This document shows, in pieces, positions 1-8,184 of a stretch of 35,851 nt of DNA. Position 1 is the stretch's first letter; every line of letters begins with the position of its first letter. Below the pieces are notes generated by a model. The model had not been told where the DNA came from, ran no database searches, and was given only the letters and a program-made list of their open reading frames with translations. Source of the stretch: Streptomyces huiliensis (GTDB taxonomy: Bacteria > Actinomycetota > Actinomycetes > Streptomycetales > Streptomycetaceae); NCBI RefSeq assembly GCF_020037025.1, contig NZ_JAIQLH010000156.1, positions 1 through 35,851 of the forward strand. The letters are read 5' to 3'. Both the position numbers and the translations under genes were made by a program.

Positions 1-106
1 AGGCCGGCTTCACGTCGATGCGTGCACCTGCCGGGCCCGTCGCGCCGGCCCCGCGTCGCGCCGGGCACCGCCCGCCAGGCCCCGCCTGCCAGGCCCGCGC
101 CCCGCG

Positions 107-661
107 TCAGCCCTCCAGCAGCGGCCGCACGCGGGACAGCGTCTCGCGCACGTTCTCCTCGGCCACCATCGCCAGCGCCTCGTCCACGCCCGCCCAGCGC
201 AGCTCCGCCTCCGGGTGCTCCGGACGGACCGCCTCCGGCGCCCCGGTCGCCAGGACGAACCGCAGGTCGGCGTGTTCATGCGCCGGCTCCCGGTCAGAGG
301 CGGGCACCGGCACCACGGCGACGTGCGCCAACTCCGCGTCCGGCCACGGCATCAGATCCGTCAGCGCCGTCTCCTCCCGCCCCTCCCGCACCACCACGTC
401 CAGCGGGTCGTGCTCCCCGGGATCCCCGTGCCCGCCCACCAGCAGCCACGAACCGAGCCGCGGGTGCCGGCGCAGCAGCACCCGGCGGCTCTCCGGGTGG
501 ACGATGACCGCCGTCGCGGTGAGGTGCAGGGGGAGGGCGCGCCGCCAGGGGTCGCCGTCGGCGGCCAGCAGCGCGCGGATCCGGTCGACGTCGGCGCGCT
601 CCCGGTCGTCGGCGGGGCGGTGGCGGCTGAGGAGGTCCAGGACGGGCCGGGGTGCGATCAT
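107..661 (-). CDS. NUDIX hydrolase
   Basis: This is a 184-residue protein of the NUDIX superfamily, which cleaves nucleoside diphosphates linked to another group; the substrate cannot be read from sequence. The NUDIX box lies at about residues 76-100 and ends in REGREETAL, matching the REUXEEXGU half. One extra residue separates the upstream Glu83 from Arg92, so the box is G-x5-E-x8-RE rather than x7. The ATG at 661 gives the usual length and leaves about 75 residues before the box. The gene lies 41 bp downstream of the LysR gene on the same strand, so the two may be cotranscribed. No strong Shine-Dalgarno site is visible, which fits coupling to the upstream gene. The family call is secure and the role is open (housecleaning or nucleotide-sugar hydrolysis). 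Confidence 0.85.
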   Translation of the reverse strand: MIAPRPVLDLLSRHRPADDRERADVDRIRALLAADGDPWRRALPLHLTATAVIVHPESRRVLLRRHPRLGSWLLVGGHGDPGEHDPLDVVVREGREETALTDLMPWPDAELAHVAVVPVPASDREPAHEHADLRFVLATGAPEAVRPEHPEAELRWAGVDEALAMVAEENVRETLSRVRPLLEG

Positions 662-702
662 GCGCGGCAGCTTAGGGAACCGCCGGCCGCGGCCCAACGG
701 AA

Positions 703-1620
703 TTATTCCGCCGGGCCCTTCCGCCCCGGCAGGGCCGGGGCCGCGGCGCCGTGGCACGCCTCGATCAGCGCCCGCAGCTCCGCGCGCGGCGGGTCCGGGC
801 GCACCGCCAGGTACGCCCGCATGGCCGGCGCGGGGTCGCGCAGCCGCCGGAAGACCACGCCCGGCACCGGCAGTTGGTCGGCGTGCGGCGCGTAGAAGAC
901 CGTCCAGGACGGCTTCCCGTAGCCGACGGACGCCAGGGTGTCCTGGGCCGTGGTGAACTCCGGGCCGAGCTCCGGGGTGAAACCCGCCTCCTCGCACGAG
1001 CGCAGGACCAGCTCGTACAGCGCGGGGTTGCGCTCGGGGCCGGACAGGCGCAGCGGGAGCCCGGCCAGCTCCGCCATGCCGATCGTGTCGCGCACCGCGA
1101 GGTCGTGCCGGGCGGGCAGCGCGACCATGACGTCGTCCTCCCACAACGGCAGCAACTCCAGCCCCGGGACCGCCCGGTCGCCGCGCAGCAGGGTCGCGTC
1201 CAGCTCGCCCGAGCGGACGCGGCGGAGCCGCTCGCCGGTGGCGGCGGTGACCAGTTCCAGCTGGGCCAGGGGCGCCAGCCGGGCGAAGCCGTCGAGGATC
1301 GCCTCCAGCCGGGCGCCCAGGCCCGAGCTCGTGCCGAGCCGTAGGGTGGCCGCGCGCTCGGTGCGCAGTTCGTCGACGGCGGCCCGGGCCCGTTCGCGCG
1401 CGGCCAGCACCTCGCGGGCGTGCGGCAGCAGCCGGCGGCCGGCCTCCGTCAGGCCGACGGCCCGTGTCGTCCGGTCGAAGAGCGGCATGCCCAGCTCCCG
1501 TTCCAGCCGGCGCACCTGCTGGCTCACGGCCGACTGCACGATGCGCAGCCGCTCGGCGGCCCGCCCGAAGTGCAACTCCTCCGCCACCGTCAGGAAGTAC
1601 TCCAGCTGCCGGAGCTCCAC
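703..1620 (-). CDS. LysR-family transcriptional regulator
   Basis: This is a 305-residue LysR-type regulator, the normal family length. Residues 1-60 form the N-terminal winged helix-turn-helix, beginning ELRQLEYFLTVAEELHF and continuing through the AVSQQVRRLE recognition segment. The rest is the periplasmic-binding-like effector domain. The GTG at 1620 was chosen because the conserved family start (V/MELRQLEYF) begins there and a GGTGGGGGG ribosome site precedes it; the in-frame ATG at 1716 would add 32 unconserved residues. It is divergent from the alpha/beta hydrolase starting at 1767, which is the likely target. The effector is unknown. The NUDIX gene follows on the same strand. Confidence 0.9.
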   Translation of the reverse strand: MELRQLEYFLTVAEELHFGRAAERLRIVQSAVSQQVRRLERELGMPLFDRTTRAVGLTEAGRRLLPHAREVLAARERARAAVDELRTERAATLRLGTSSGLGARLEAILDGFARLAPLAQLELVTAATGERLRRVRSGELDATLLRGDRAVPGLELLPLWEDDVMVALPARHDLAVRDTIGMAELAGLPLRLSGPERNPALYELVLRSCEEAGFTPELGPEFTTAQDTLASVGYGKPSWTVFYAPHADQLPVPGVVFRRLRDPAPAMRAYLAVRPDPPRAELRALIEACHGAAAPALPGRKGPAE

Positions 1621-1640
1621 GCCCGCCCCCCACCCGCATT

Positions 1641-1650
1641 GATCATGATC
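1641..1650. promoter_or_regulatory. Candidate LysR operator (perfect palindrome)
   Basis: GATCATGATC is a perfect 10-bp palindrome inside the 146-bp region between the divergent LysR and hydrolase genes. LysR proteins usually bind an imperfect dyad of the T-N11-A type close to their own promoter, so the position fits. It is AT-rich compared with its surroundings. Function is inferred only from position and symmetry. Confidence 0.4.
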
Positions 1651-1766
1651 CGTGATGAGTGTAGGCGCGCTTCGCTTCTTGGTCGCGGGCGGCCGGCGCG
1701 ATGGAGTGGGGATCACCGACGGACCGGCACCAGCGCCCGTCCGACCACTGGGAAAGGGGTCCCGCC

Positions 1767-2528
1767 ATGGCCTACGCGAACGTCAACGGCACCACGCTCT
1801 ACTACGAGGACGAGGGCACCGGTCCGGCCCTGCTGTTCCTGCACGGCTGGGGGACCAGCGGGCGGGTGTGGGGCGCCCAGCTCCCCGCGTTCGCCCCGGA
1901 CCACCGCGTCGTCACCGTCGACTGGCGCGGCTGCGGCCGGTCCGACCGCCCCGCCGCGGGCAACGACATCGACGGCGTGGTCGGCGACCTCGCGGAGCTG
2001 ATCGGCACCCTCGGCCTGGAACGGACCGTGGTCGTCGGCTCGTCCATCGGCGCCGCCTTCGCCGTCGAACTGGCCCTGCGTCACCCGGAGCTGGTCGCGG
2101 GCGTGGTCTCGGTGGACGGCTCGGCCCACTGGCTGACGCTCGTACCGGACGCCTCCGACCTCGTCGACGGGCTGCGGGACGACCGGGCCGGCACGCTGGC
2201 GGGCTGGGTCCCCGGCTGGTTCAGGCCGGACACCTCGCCGCTGCTGGCCGACTGGACGATCCGGCAGATCCTGGACTCCGGGGTGTTCATCGACAGGCAG
2301 TTCGACCAGGCCCTGACGTACGACCCGCGCCCGGCACTGCCGGGCCTGCGGGTGCCGGTCCACTACATCCACGGGGAGCTCAGCCACATCCCCGTCGCGA
2401 TCTCCCGGGAGTGCGCCGAGCTGAGCCCGGGCGCCGAACTCCGCGTCATCGCCGGCGCCGCCCACATGCCGCACCAGGAGCGGCCCGCCGCCTTCAACGC
2501 GGCACTGCGGGACCTGCTGGCCGCGTGA
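1767..2528 (+). CDS. Alpha/beta hydrolase, LysR-linked
   Basis: This 253-residue alpha/beta-hydrolase-fold protein is probably a cytosolic esterase or C-C/C-O hydrolase. Visible elements are the oxyanion HGW at 26-28, the nucleophile elbow GSSIG with Ser93, and the catalytic His233 in AAHMPHQERP. The acid residue is less clear; Glu204 in HGELSH is the best candidate. ATG 1767 was chosen because GGAAAGGGG lies 8-16 bases upstream and the protein then starts at the usual beta strand (AYANVNGTTLYYEDEG); an ATG at 1701 adds 22 unconserved residues. It probably forms an operon with the hydrolase starting 44 bp downstream. The divergent LysR gene is the likely controller. Confidence 0.88.
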   Translation: MAYANVNGTTLYYEDEGTGPALLFLHGWGTSGRVWGAQLPAFAPDHRVVTVDWRGCGRSDRPAAGNDIDGVVGDLAELIGTLGLERTVVVGSSIGAAFAVELALRHPELVAGVVSVDGSAHWLTLVPDASDLVDGLRDDRAGTLAGWVPGWFRPDTSPLLADWTIRQILDSGVFIDRQFDQALTYDPRPALPGLRVPVHYIHGELSHIPVAISRECAELSPGAELRVIAGAAHMPHQERPAAFNAALRDLLAA

Positions 2529-2572
2529 GCGCGACCCGCCTCTTCCTTACCTGAAACCTGAAACGGATACCC

Positions 2573-3412
2573 ATGCCCACCACCACCGCCTCCCTCTCCC
2601 ACGGCGAGGCCACCGTCGCCTACGACCGCACCGGCTCCGGCCCGGGCCTCGTCCTCGTCCACGGGACGGGTGCCGCCAAGGAACAGTGGCAGCCCCTGAC
2701 CGGGGTCGTCGCCGACCGCTTCACCGTCGTGGCGCCCGACCTCTCCGGATCCGGTGCCACCACCGACCACGGCGGGCCCCTCACCGTCGCCGACCTCGCC
2801 GACGAGGTCCTCGCCGCGGCCGACGACGCCGGGCTCGACACGTTCCACCTGGCCGGCCACTCGCTCGGCGCCGTCGTGGCCGCGCACCTGGCGGGGACGC
2901 GTCCCGGCCGGGTGCGGTCGCTAGCGCTGCACGCCGGGTGGGTGCGCACGGACGCCCGGATGGCGGCGGAGTTCCGCCACTGGCTCGCCCTGCTGCGCGC
3001 CGACGCCCGGCACGGCACGGACCTGTTCATCCGGATGCTGCCGCTGATGGCCTACGGCCCGCGCTACTGGGAGCGAACGGACGCCGACGCCTACGAGGCC
3101 CTGGTCGGCGCGCTCGCCGGGTTCGTCGCCCCCGGCACCGACCGGCAGACGGAGGCCGATCTCGCGGTCGACCTGCGCCCGCTGCTGGGCCGGATCACCG
3201 CGCCCACCCTGGTGCTGGCCAGCGCGCACGACCGCCTCATCGACGCCGGCCAGCAGGAGGCGCTGCTGGCCGGCATCGCGGACAGCCGCTACGCGGAGAT
3301 CGACGCCGGGCACGGCGCCCCCGGGGAGGACCCGGAGGGCTTCGCCGCGAGGCTCGCGGCCTTCCTCGACGAGCGCGTGGCCGCCGAGCGGACGCCCGCC
3401 GGCCTCCGCTGA
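2573..3412 (+). CDS. Alpha/beta hydrolase, second in pair
   Basis: This 279-residue alpha/beta-fold hydrolase has the complete triad: GHSLG with Ser97, Asp220 in SAHDRLI, and His247 in DAGHGAP. HGTG at 30-33 forms the oxyanion region. It starts 44 bp after the previous hydrolase, so the two are probably one transcript. They are clearly divergent from one another and look like two different family members rather than a recent duplication. The substrate is not predictable. The gene ends 9 bp before the convergent roadblock gene. No canonical Shine-Dalgarno site is seen before the ATG; GAAACGGAT is the best candidate. Confidence 0.88.
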   Translation: MPTTTASLSHGEATVAYDRTGSGPGLVLVHGTGAAKEQWQPLTGVVADRFTVVAPDLSGSGATTDHGGPLTVADLADEVLAAADDAGLDTFHLAGHSLGAVVAAHLAGTRPGRVRSLALHAGWVRTDARMAAEFRHWLALLRADARHGTDLFIRMLPLMAYGPRYWERTDADAYEALVGALAGFVAPGTDRQTEADLAVDLRPLLGRITAPTLVLASAHDRLIDAGQQEALLAGIADSRYAEIDAGHGAPGEDPEGFAARLAAFLDERVAAERTPAGLR

Positions 3413-3421
3413 CCGCCGGGC

Positions 3422-3796
3422 TCAGACCTCCAGGTCGCTCTCTATCCGCTTGAGCTGGTGGCGGGCCATCGCCAGATTGGCCCGCTTGCCGTCCAGGACG
3501 AGGTACAGGAAGAGGCCGCTGCCCCCGCGCCCGGTGAGCAGGCGGATCAGGTGGTACTGGGTGCCGAGCGTGATGAGGATGTCCTCGATGCGGTCCTGGA
3601 GGTTCAGCATCTCCATGGCGCGCAGTTTGGCCCGGACGACGTCGGTGTTGGCCGCCGCGGCGACGTTGAGGTCGATCGACTGGTTGCCGCCAAGGGTGCC
3701 GAGCGCCATGCCGCTGCCGTAGTCGACGAGCGCGACGCCGATGGCTCCCTCGATGGAGTTCATCGCGTCCTTGAGTGCCATTTCGGTGTTGGCCAT
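3422..3796 (-). CDS. Roadblock/LC7 domain protein (second of pair)
   Basis: This is a 124-residue single-domain protein of the roadblock/LC7 (MglB-like) fold. It shows the alternating short strands and helices of the family: SIEGAIGVALVDYGSGMALG near the N terminus, then a helix and the RIEDILITLGTQYHLIRLL strand segment. Such proteins dimerise and often act as partners or GAPs of small Ras-like GTPases; in Streptomyces they occur in conservons with a sensor kinase, a DUF742 protein and a GTPase. None of those partners is present here. It lies 94 bp downstream of another roadblock gene on the same strand. The ATG at 3796 has only a weak GGAA ribosome site. Confidence 0.8.
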   Translation of the reverse strand: MANTEMALKDAMNSIEGAIGVALVDYGSGMALGTLGGNQSIDLNVAAAANTDVVRAKLRAMEMLNLQDRIEDILITLGTQYHLIRLLTGRGGSGLFLYLVLDGKRANLAMARHQLKRIESDLEV

Positions 3797-3890
3797 GAGA
3801 GTTCCGCTTTCGGTGGTGTCGGTAGGGATGCGGTGGCGGGTGGGGGCGTCCGCACGGGAGCTCGTCCCGGGCGCCCTCAGGGCCGCGGTG

Positions 3891-4286
3891 TCACGGCTGG
3901 CGCTGCCGCTGGAAGGCGCCGTCGATCAGGGCGCCGAGGCGGGGGCAGGCCCGGCGGGCCTCGATGTTGAGCCGGCCGACGTTCGCGTCGGCGGTGGCCA
4001 GCAGCGTCAGGACGCTGGACGTGCCCGCCGCGTAGGTGGCCACGTAGCCGAACTCGCCGTTGACCAGCAGCTCCCGGAAGCCGCCGTGGCCCACGGCGTC
4101 CGTCAGCCGGGCTCCGACGCCCAGTGCCGCGGCGGTCAGCGCGGCCACCCCGTCGGGTTCCGCGTTGGCGAGCAGATGGGCGATCACCAGGCCGTCCGTG
4201 CTCGCCACCATCGCACCGGTCAGGTAGGGGACCCTGACCCGTAACTCCTGTAACTCGGCGAGCACTTCGGGTGGTGCGGCGGTCAT
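3891..4286 (-). CDS. Roadblock/LC7 domain protein (first of pair)
   Basis: This is a 131-residue roadblock/LC7 protein. Diagnostic stretches are GAMVASTDGLVIAHLL (about 24-39) and LTLLATADANVGRLNIEAR (about 93-111), which match the two core beta-strand regions of actinobacterial members. The ATG at 4286 is set by a perfect AAGGAGG ribosome site six bases upstream (complement of 4293-4299); the longer reading from 4373 adds an arginine-rich tail that looks non-coding. It is the first gene of a two-gene roadblock unit. The two proteins differ enough to form a heterodimer. No GTPase or kinase is nearby, so the partner must be encoded elsewhere. Confidence 0.85.
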   Translation of the reverse strand: MTAAPPEVLAELQELRVRVPYLTGAMVASTDGLVIAHLLANAEPDGVAALTAAALGVGARLTDAVGHGGFRELLVNGEFGYVATYAAGTSSVLTLLATADANVGRLNIEARRACPRLGALIDGAFQRQRQP

Positions 4287-4579
4287 CGACTGCCTCCTTC
4301 CGGCGAACTGCCTCAAGGCGCGCCTCATCATGGATTGGGTGGAGTCGGGCGGGTGCACGGCACGGTCACACAATCCTCTCCCGCCCTCGGGCGATTACCA
4401 GTGGCGTGTCCGTTGCGACGGAAGGTATGCGAAAGGAGTGCGGCGGCGGGAGGGTTTCGGCATTTTCCGTCGGCACATTCCTCTGAGGCACGCTGCCGGA
4501 GAGGGCCGGAAACCGACGTTTCAATTGGTCCGGACCACAACGGCCCACTCGGCCCTTGCCCCCTCTCGTCTCCGGCCGC

Positions 4580-5638
4580 TCACCACTGCCCCCACTCCGG
4601 CGTCCGCAGCGGACCGGCGCCCTTCACCGTGCGGTGGATGGGCGTCGTGCCGGTGCCCAGGATGCCGGGCAGCGCCGCCACCGGGCCGGTGAGGTAGCGG
4701 TAGAAGGCCGTGACGTCCGGCGTCGTGACGCTGACGTGCACATTGGCGTCCCCCGTGATCGCCGCCGCGAACGCCACCTCCGGGTGGGAGGAGAGCGCCC
4801 TGCCGACCTCCTCGATCCTGGACGGCTCCACGTTCAGCCACAGCAGGGAACGGAAGTTCCGCTGGAGCACCCGCGGGTGGTAGTCGACGTCGAAGTACAG
4901 CACCCCGGCCGCCCGCAGCTCCGCCATCCGGCGCCGCACCGTCGTCTGCGACCAGCCGGTGGCAGCCGCGAGCTCCCCGACGGACGCCCGGCCGTCCAGC
5001 GCCAGCACGTCGAACATCCGGCGGTCCGCCGCGTCGACCGGGAAGGCCGGGCCTGGGTCGGCGGACGGGTACTCCGGGGCGTCCCGGGGGGAGAGCCCGG
5101 CCACCTGTTCGGCGGAGAGCGGGCCCGACTTGGTCAGCAGGCTGCACTCCTGCCCGAAGAAGACGTGCAGCAGCGAGTGGGCCGTGACGTCCACCACCCG
5201 AGGCGTGCCCGGCAGCTTCTCCAGCAGCAGCGCGTCCTCCCCGGGCCGTTCCGGCCGCACCAGGCAGGCGATCTCGGTGCCGCCCGCCGTCAGGTTGATC
5301 CAGGTGGTGTCCCTGCGCCGGGCCAGCGCCGCGGCGATCTGCGCGGACGCGCCCGGCGCGCAGCGGATCCGGACGATCCACGGCGCCTGGCCCATGCGCA
5401 ACGGCTCGGTCAGCCCCAGCACCCGCAGGACGCCGGCCGACCGCAGCCGCGTGTAACGCCGGGCGACCGTCTGGTCGGAGACGCCGAGCACCTCGGCGAT
5501 CCGGCGGAACGGCGCCCGGCCGTCGATCTGGAGAGCGTGGACGAGGGACTGGTCGGAGGCGTCGAGCGGCGGAAGCACCGTTCGCCGGTCGTCCGGAGGG
5601 GTGTCGGGCGGGGTGTCGAGCGGGATGTCGAGATTCAC
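4580..5638 (-). CDS. Double-domain Lrp/AsnC transcriptional regulator
   Basis: This 352-residue protein has two complete Lrp/AsnC modules in tandem. The first HTH lies near 26-75 (LDASDQSLVHALQIDGRAPF then RIAEVLGVSDQTVARRYTRL). The second lies near 190-240 (DAADRRMFDVLALDGRASV then AAATGWSQTTVRRRMAELRA). Each is followed by a RAM-like ligand domain. Single Lrp proteins are about 150 residues, so this is an internal duplication, a form common in Streptomyces. The GTG at 5638 is preceded by GGAA; upstream codons look non-coding. It is divergent from the DHA2 exporter at 5769, with a clear palindrome between them. It probably senses a small molecule, perhaps an exporter substrate. Confidence 0.88.
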   Translation of the reverse strand: MNLDIPLDTPPDTPPDDRRTVLPPLDASDQSLVHALQIDGRAPFRRIAEVLGVSDQTVARRYTRLRSAGVLRVLGLTEPLRMGQAPWIVRIRCAPGASAQIAAALARRRDTTWINLTAGGTEIACLVRPERPGEDALLLEKLPGTPRVVDVTAHSLLHVFFGQECSLLTKSGPLSAEQVAGLSPRDAPEYPSADPGPAFPVDAADRRMFDVLALDGRASVGELAAATGWSQTTVRRRMAELRAAGVLYFDVDYHPRVLQRNFRSLLWLNVEPSRIEEVGRALSSHPEVAFAAAITGDANVHVSVTTPDVTAFYRYLTGPVAALPGILGTGTTPIHRTVKGAGPLRTPEWGQW

Positions 5639-5649
5639 CGTTCCACGAT

Positions 5650-5665
5650 AAATCCTGTCGGATTT
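5650..5665. promoter_or_regulatory. Candidate Lrp operator between regulator and exporter
   Basis: AAATCC-TGTC-GGATTT is an inverted repeat with perfect 6-bp arms and a 4-bp spacer, lying 12 bp upstream of the Lrp GTG. AT-rich dyads of this length are typical of Lrp/AsnC sites. The location suggests autoregulation and control of the divergent exporter. Confidence 0.5.
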
Positions 5666-5768
5666 CGCGCCCCGAGCGCTCCTGGCTGTGTGAAGAGGGT
5701 GTTCCGCCGGATGGTTGCGGCGCGGGTGACGCGGAGACCTTCCGCGGCCCGGACGAAACGGAGTGATC

Positions 5769-7328
5769 ATGCGCAAGTGGTGGCCCTTGGTGGCGGTGAG
5801 CCTGGGCGCCTTCATCCTGCTGGTGGACGTCACCATCGTGAACGTGGCCCTGCCGGCGATGGGGGACGACCTCGACGCCACCTTCTCGTCCCTGCAGTGG
5901 GTGGTCGACGCCTACGCCCTGGCCCTCGCCGCGCTGCTGCTAGTGGCCGGCTCGCTGGCGGACCTGTTCGGCCACCGGCGGCTGTACGTCATCGGCCTGA
6001 CCCTGTTCGCCCTGGCCTCGCTGGGCTGCGGGCTCGCCCCGAACGCGGGCGTGCTGGTGGCCGCCCGCGCGGTGCAGGGCGTCGGCGGCGCCGCGATGTT
6101 CGCCACCTCGGCGGCCCTGCTCGGCGCCACCTACCAGGGCCGGGACCGGGGCACGGCCTTCGGGATCTGGGGTGCCGTCAACGGCGCCGCCGCGGCGGCC
6201 GGACCCATCCTCGGCGGACTGCTCACCGAGCACATCGGCTGGGAGGCCATCTTCCTGGTCAACCTGCCGATCGCCGCGGCGGCCGTGCTGCTGACCCTCC
6301 GCGTCGTCCGCGCCGACCGGCCGCGCACCGACGGGCGGCGCGCCCGGGTGGACGTCCCCGGTGCCGTCACCTTCACCCTCGCCGCGGCGGCCCTGACCTA
6401 CGGGTTCATCCGCAGCGCCGAGTCCGGCTGGACGTCGGCCACCGTCCTCGTCTCGTTCGCCGTCGCGGCCGTGGCCCTCGTCGGGTTCGTCCTCGCCGAG
6501 ACCCGCGCCGGGCGCCGCGGCGAGGTGCCCATGCTGGACCTGGCCCTGCTCCGCCGGCCGTCGTTCGCCGGTCTGATGGGCGGCGCGCTGCTGTTCCAGG
6601 GCGGCGCGTTCGGCGGCCTGGTGCTCGTCTCCATCTGGCTGCAGTCCGTGCTCGGCCTCGGCCCGGTGGAGAGCGGCCTGGCCCTGACGCCGATGGCCGT
6701 GGCGTCCTTCCTGGTGGCCGCGCTCGCCGGCCGGCACACCCAGCGGATGGCACCGCGGCTGCCCATCGGTGCCGGGCTGCTGCTCGTCGCCCTCGGCATG
6801 TACCTGCTGTACACCGCGATGTCCGCCGACGCCGGCCGCTCGGCCCTCGTGCTCGGACTGGCCGTCGCGGGCGTCGGCGTCGGCCTCGCCACGCCGGTGC
6901 TGGTCTCGGCCGCGACCGGCAGCGTGCCGCCGCGGCGCATGGGCATGGCTGCCGGCGCGGTCAACACCTTCCGCCAGCTCGGCACCAGCCTCGCCATCGC
7001 CGTCCTCGGCGCCGTCTTCACCCACGCCGCCCGCGCCGACCTCGCCGGCTCCGTCCCTGACCCGCACGGCGCCGCCTCCGCCCTCGCCGGCGGCCAGGCC
7101 CAGCGCCTCGTCGCGGCCGCCCCGAAGGACCACCGGTCCGCGGCCGAGGACCTCGTCCACCGCGCCTTCGCCGACGGCCTCCAGTCCGTCTTCCTCTGGT
7201 CCGCCGCCGCCGCGGTCCTGGGCGGCCTCCTGGTCCTGGCCCTCGTCCGCCCGACTCCGCCCCAGCCCCCGGCCCCGACCGCTTCCGGTGACACGGAACC
7301 CGCCCGGGAGGCCGCGGCACGGGTTTGA
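5769..7328 (+). CDS. MFS drug exporter, DHA2 (EmrB/QacA) family
   Basis: This 519-residue inner-membrane protein is long enough for 14 transmembrane helices, as in proton-coupled DHA2 drug exporters. It carries motif A as SLADLFGHRRLYV after helix 2 and the motif C region GPILGGLLTEHIGW, followed by the family phrase IFLVNLPIA. A hydrophilic C-terminal tail ends the protein. The ATG at 5769 has GGAG five bases upstream; the GTG at 5763 overlaps that site and is less likely. It is divergent from the Lrp regulator, which probably controls it. The substrate is unknown. Confidence 0.9.
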   Translation: MRKWWPLVAVSLGAFILLVDVTIVNVALPAMGDDLDATFSSLQWVVDAYALALAALLLVAGSLADLFGHRRLYVIGLTLFALASLGCGLAPNAGVLVAARAVQGVGGAAMFATSAALLGATYQGRDRGTAFGIWGAVNGAAAAAGPILGGLLTEHIGWEAIFLVNLPIAAAAVLLTLRVVRADRPRTDGRRARVDVPGAVTFTLAAAALTYGFIRSAESGWTSATVLVSFAVAAVALVGFVLAETRAGRRGEVPMLDLALLRRPSFAGLMGGALLFQGGAFGGLVLVSIWLQSVLGLGPVESGLALTPMAVASFLVAALAGRHTQRMAPRLPIGAGLLLVALGMYLLYTAMSADAGRSALVLGLAVAGVGVGLATPVLVSAATGSVPPRRMGMAAGAVNTFRQLGTSLAIAVLGAVFTHAARADLAGSVPDPHGAASALAGGQAQRLVAAAPKDHRSAAEDLVHRAFADGLQSVFLWSAAAAVLGGLLVLALVRPTPPQPPAPTASGDTEPAREAAARV

Positions 7329-7356
7329 CCGGTACCGCCGCGCACGATCCTCGCTC

Positions 7357-7400
7357 CGGCCACGCCGCGCCACGGTCTTCGACCGGGCGCGGCGTGGCCG
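7357..7400. terminator. Large bidirectional hairpin terminator
   Basis: This inverted repeat lies between two convergent genes (stops at 7328 and 7515). A 15-bp perfect outer stem (7357-7371 with 7386-7400) continues, after one unpaired A, into a 5-bp inner stem (CGGTC/GACCG) closed by a TTC loop. There is no T-tract, as usual in actinomycetes. It can fold on either strand and so could end both transcripts. Confidence 0.7.
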
Positions 7401-7514
7401 TCTCCGCGGGCCGCGGTGGGCGCGATGCGGGCGGGGTGCGGCCGGAGACGGCCCGCGGCCGCAGGCGAGCGGCGGGGGTCGGGGACCCGGCCGCGTGCCC
7501 GCCCGGACGGTGCG

Positions 7515-8093
7515 TCAGAGCGCCGCGAGCCGGTCGACGAGGAGCTCGGTCCTCCGTTCGGTGTCCTCCGGCGGCAGCCGTCCCGCCCGGGTCAGGGTCG
7601 CCAGCCCGTGCAGGGACGCCCAGAACACCTCGGTGAACAGCGCCGGGTCGACGCCGTCGCCGGCAACCTCTCCGAGGCTCTCCAGCAGGGCGGCGAAGGC
7701 GTCCTTCAGGGGTTCCGGGGTGTCCTCGTCCGCGAACGCCAGGCCGTTGTCGAGCCGGAAGATGGCGTCGTAGACCGCCGGGTTGCGGGCGGCGAAGTCG
7801 AGGTAGGCGCGGGCGAGGGCGGTGACCCGGGCGCGGGGGCCGTCCGCGGCGGAGGCCGCGGCCCGCAGTGCCGCGGCCATCTCGGCGGCGCCTTCGAGGG
7901 CGACGGCGCCGATGATCTCGCGCTTGCCACGGAAGTGGCTGTAGAGGACGGGCTGGCTGTACTCGATGCGCTCGGCGAGCCGGCGGGTGGTGACCGCGTC
8001 CCAGCCCTGCTGCTCGGCGAGTTCGCGGGCCGTCGCCAAGATGAGGCGTTCGCGGCCCGCTCGTTCGCGCTCTTTGCGTTCTTGTACCGACAT
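7515..8093 (-). CDS. TetR-family transcriptional regulator (of DUF1772 gene)
   Basis: This is a 192-residue TetR-type repressor. The N-terminal HTH is at about 15-60: ILATARELAEQQGWDAVTTR, then the recognition region SQPVLYSHFRGKREI. The C-terminal part is an all-helical ligand and dimerisation domain of the usual size. Its start faces the DUF1772 gene at 8185 across 91 bp. That gap contains two perfect 13-bp inverted repeats that look like its operators, so it is very probably the local repressor of both genes. The ligand is unknown. Confidence 0.92.
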   Translation of the reverse strand: MSVQERKERERAGRERLILATARELAEQQGWDAVTTRRLAERIEYSQPVLYSHFRGKREIIGAVALEGAAEMAAALRAAASAADGPRARVTALARAYLDFAARNPAVYDAIFRLDNGLAFADEDTPEPLKDAFAALLESLGEVAGDGVDPALFTEVFWASLHGLATLTRAGRLPPEDTERRTELLVDRLAAL

Positions 8094-8102
8094 GGCCCGA
8101 TG

Positions 8103-8115
8103 CTAGCACTGCTAG
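8103..8115. promoter_or_regulatory. TetR operator 1 (CTAGCA-C-TGCTAG)
   Basis: A perfect inverted repeat with 6-bp arms around one base begins 10 bp upstream of the TetR start codon. The same architecture recurs 51 bp away, which makes chance unlikely in such GC-rich DNA. CTAG is also a rare tetranucleotide in most bacterial genomes. Confidence 0.7.
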
Positions 8116-8153
8116 ACAATCGAGCGGCAGTAGGTCTAGCTTTGCCTCAACAG

Positions 8154-8166
8154 CTAGCGGCGCTAG
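8154..8166. promoter_or_regulatory. TetR operator 2 (CTAGCG-G-CGCTAG)
   Basis: This is the second perfect 13-bp inverted repeat, 18 bp upstream of the DUF1772 ATG. It shares the CTAGC/GCTAG ends with operator 1. A looser TCTAGC half-like element sits between them near 8135. One site per divergent promoter would allow simultaneous repression. Confidence 0.7.
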
Positions 8167-8184
8167 ATTCCAGGAGGGGTCATC

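Noticed and set aside
3422..4286. Complete conservon (cvn operon)
   Set aside because: Only roadblock proteins are present; the sensor kinase, DUF742 protein and GTPase are missing.
4556..7060. Open frame of 834 codons on the plus strand
   Set aside because: It runs antisense to the Lrp gene and out of frame with the exporter. Its product is Arg/Pro/Gly-rich with no family motif, a usual by-product of GC-rich DNA.
7329..7514. Small gene between the convergent exporter and TetR genes
   Set aside because: The space is occupied by a 44-bp hairpin, and no frame with a ribosome site and protein-like composition remains.
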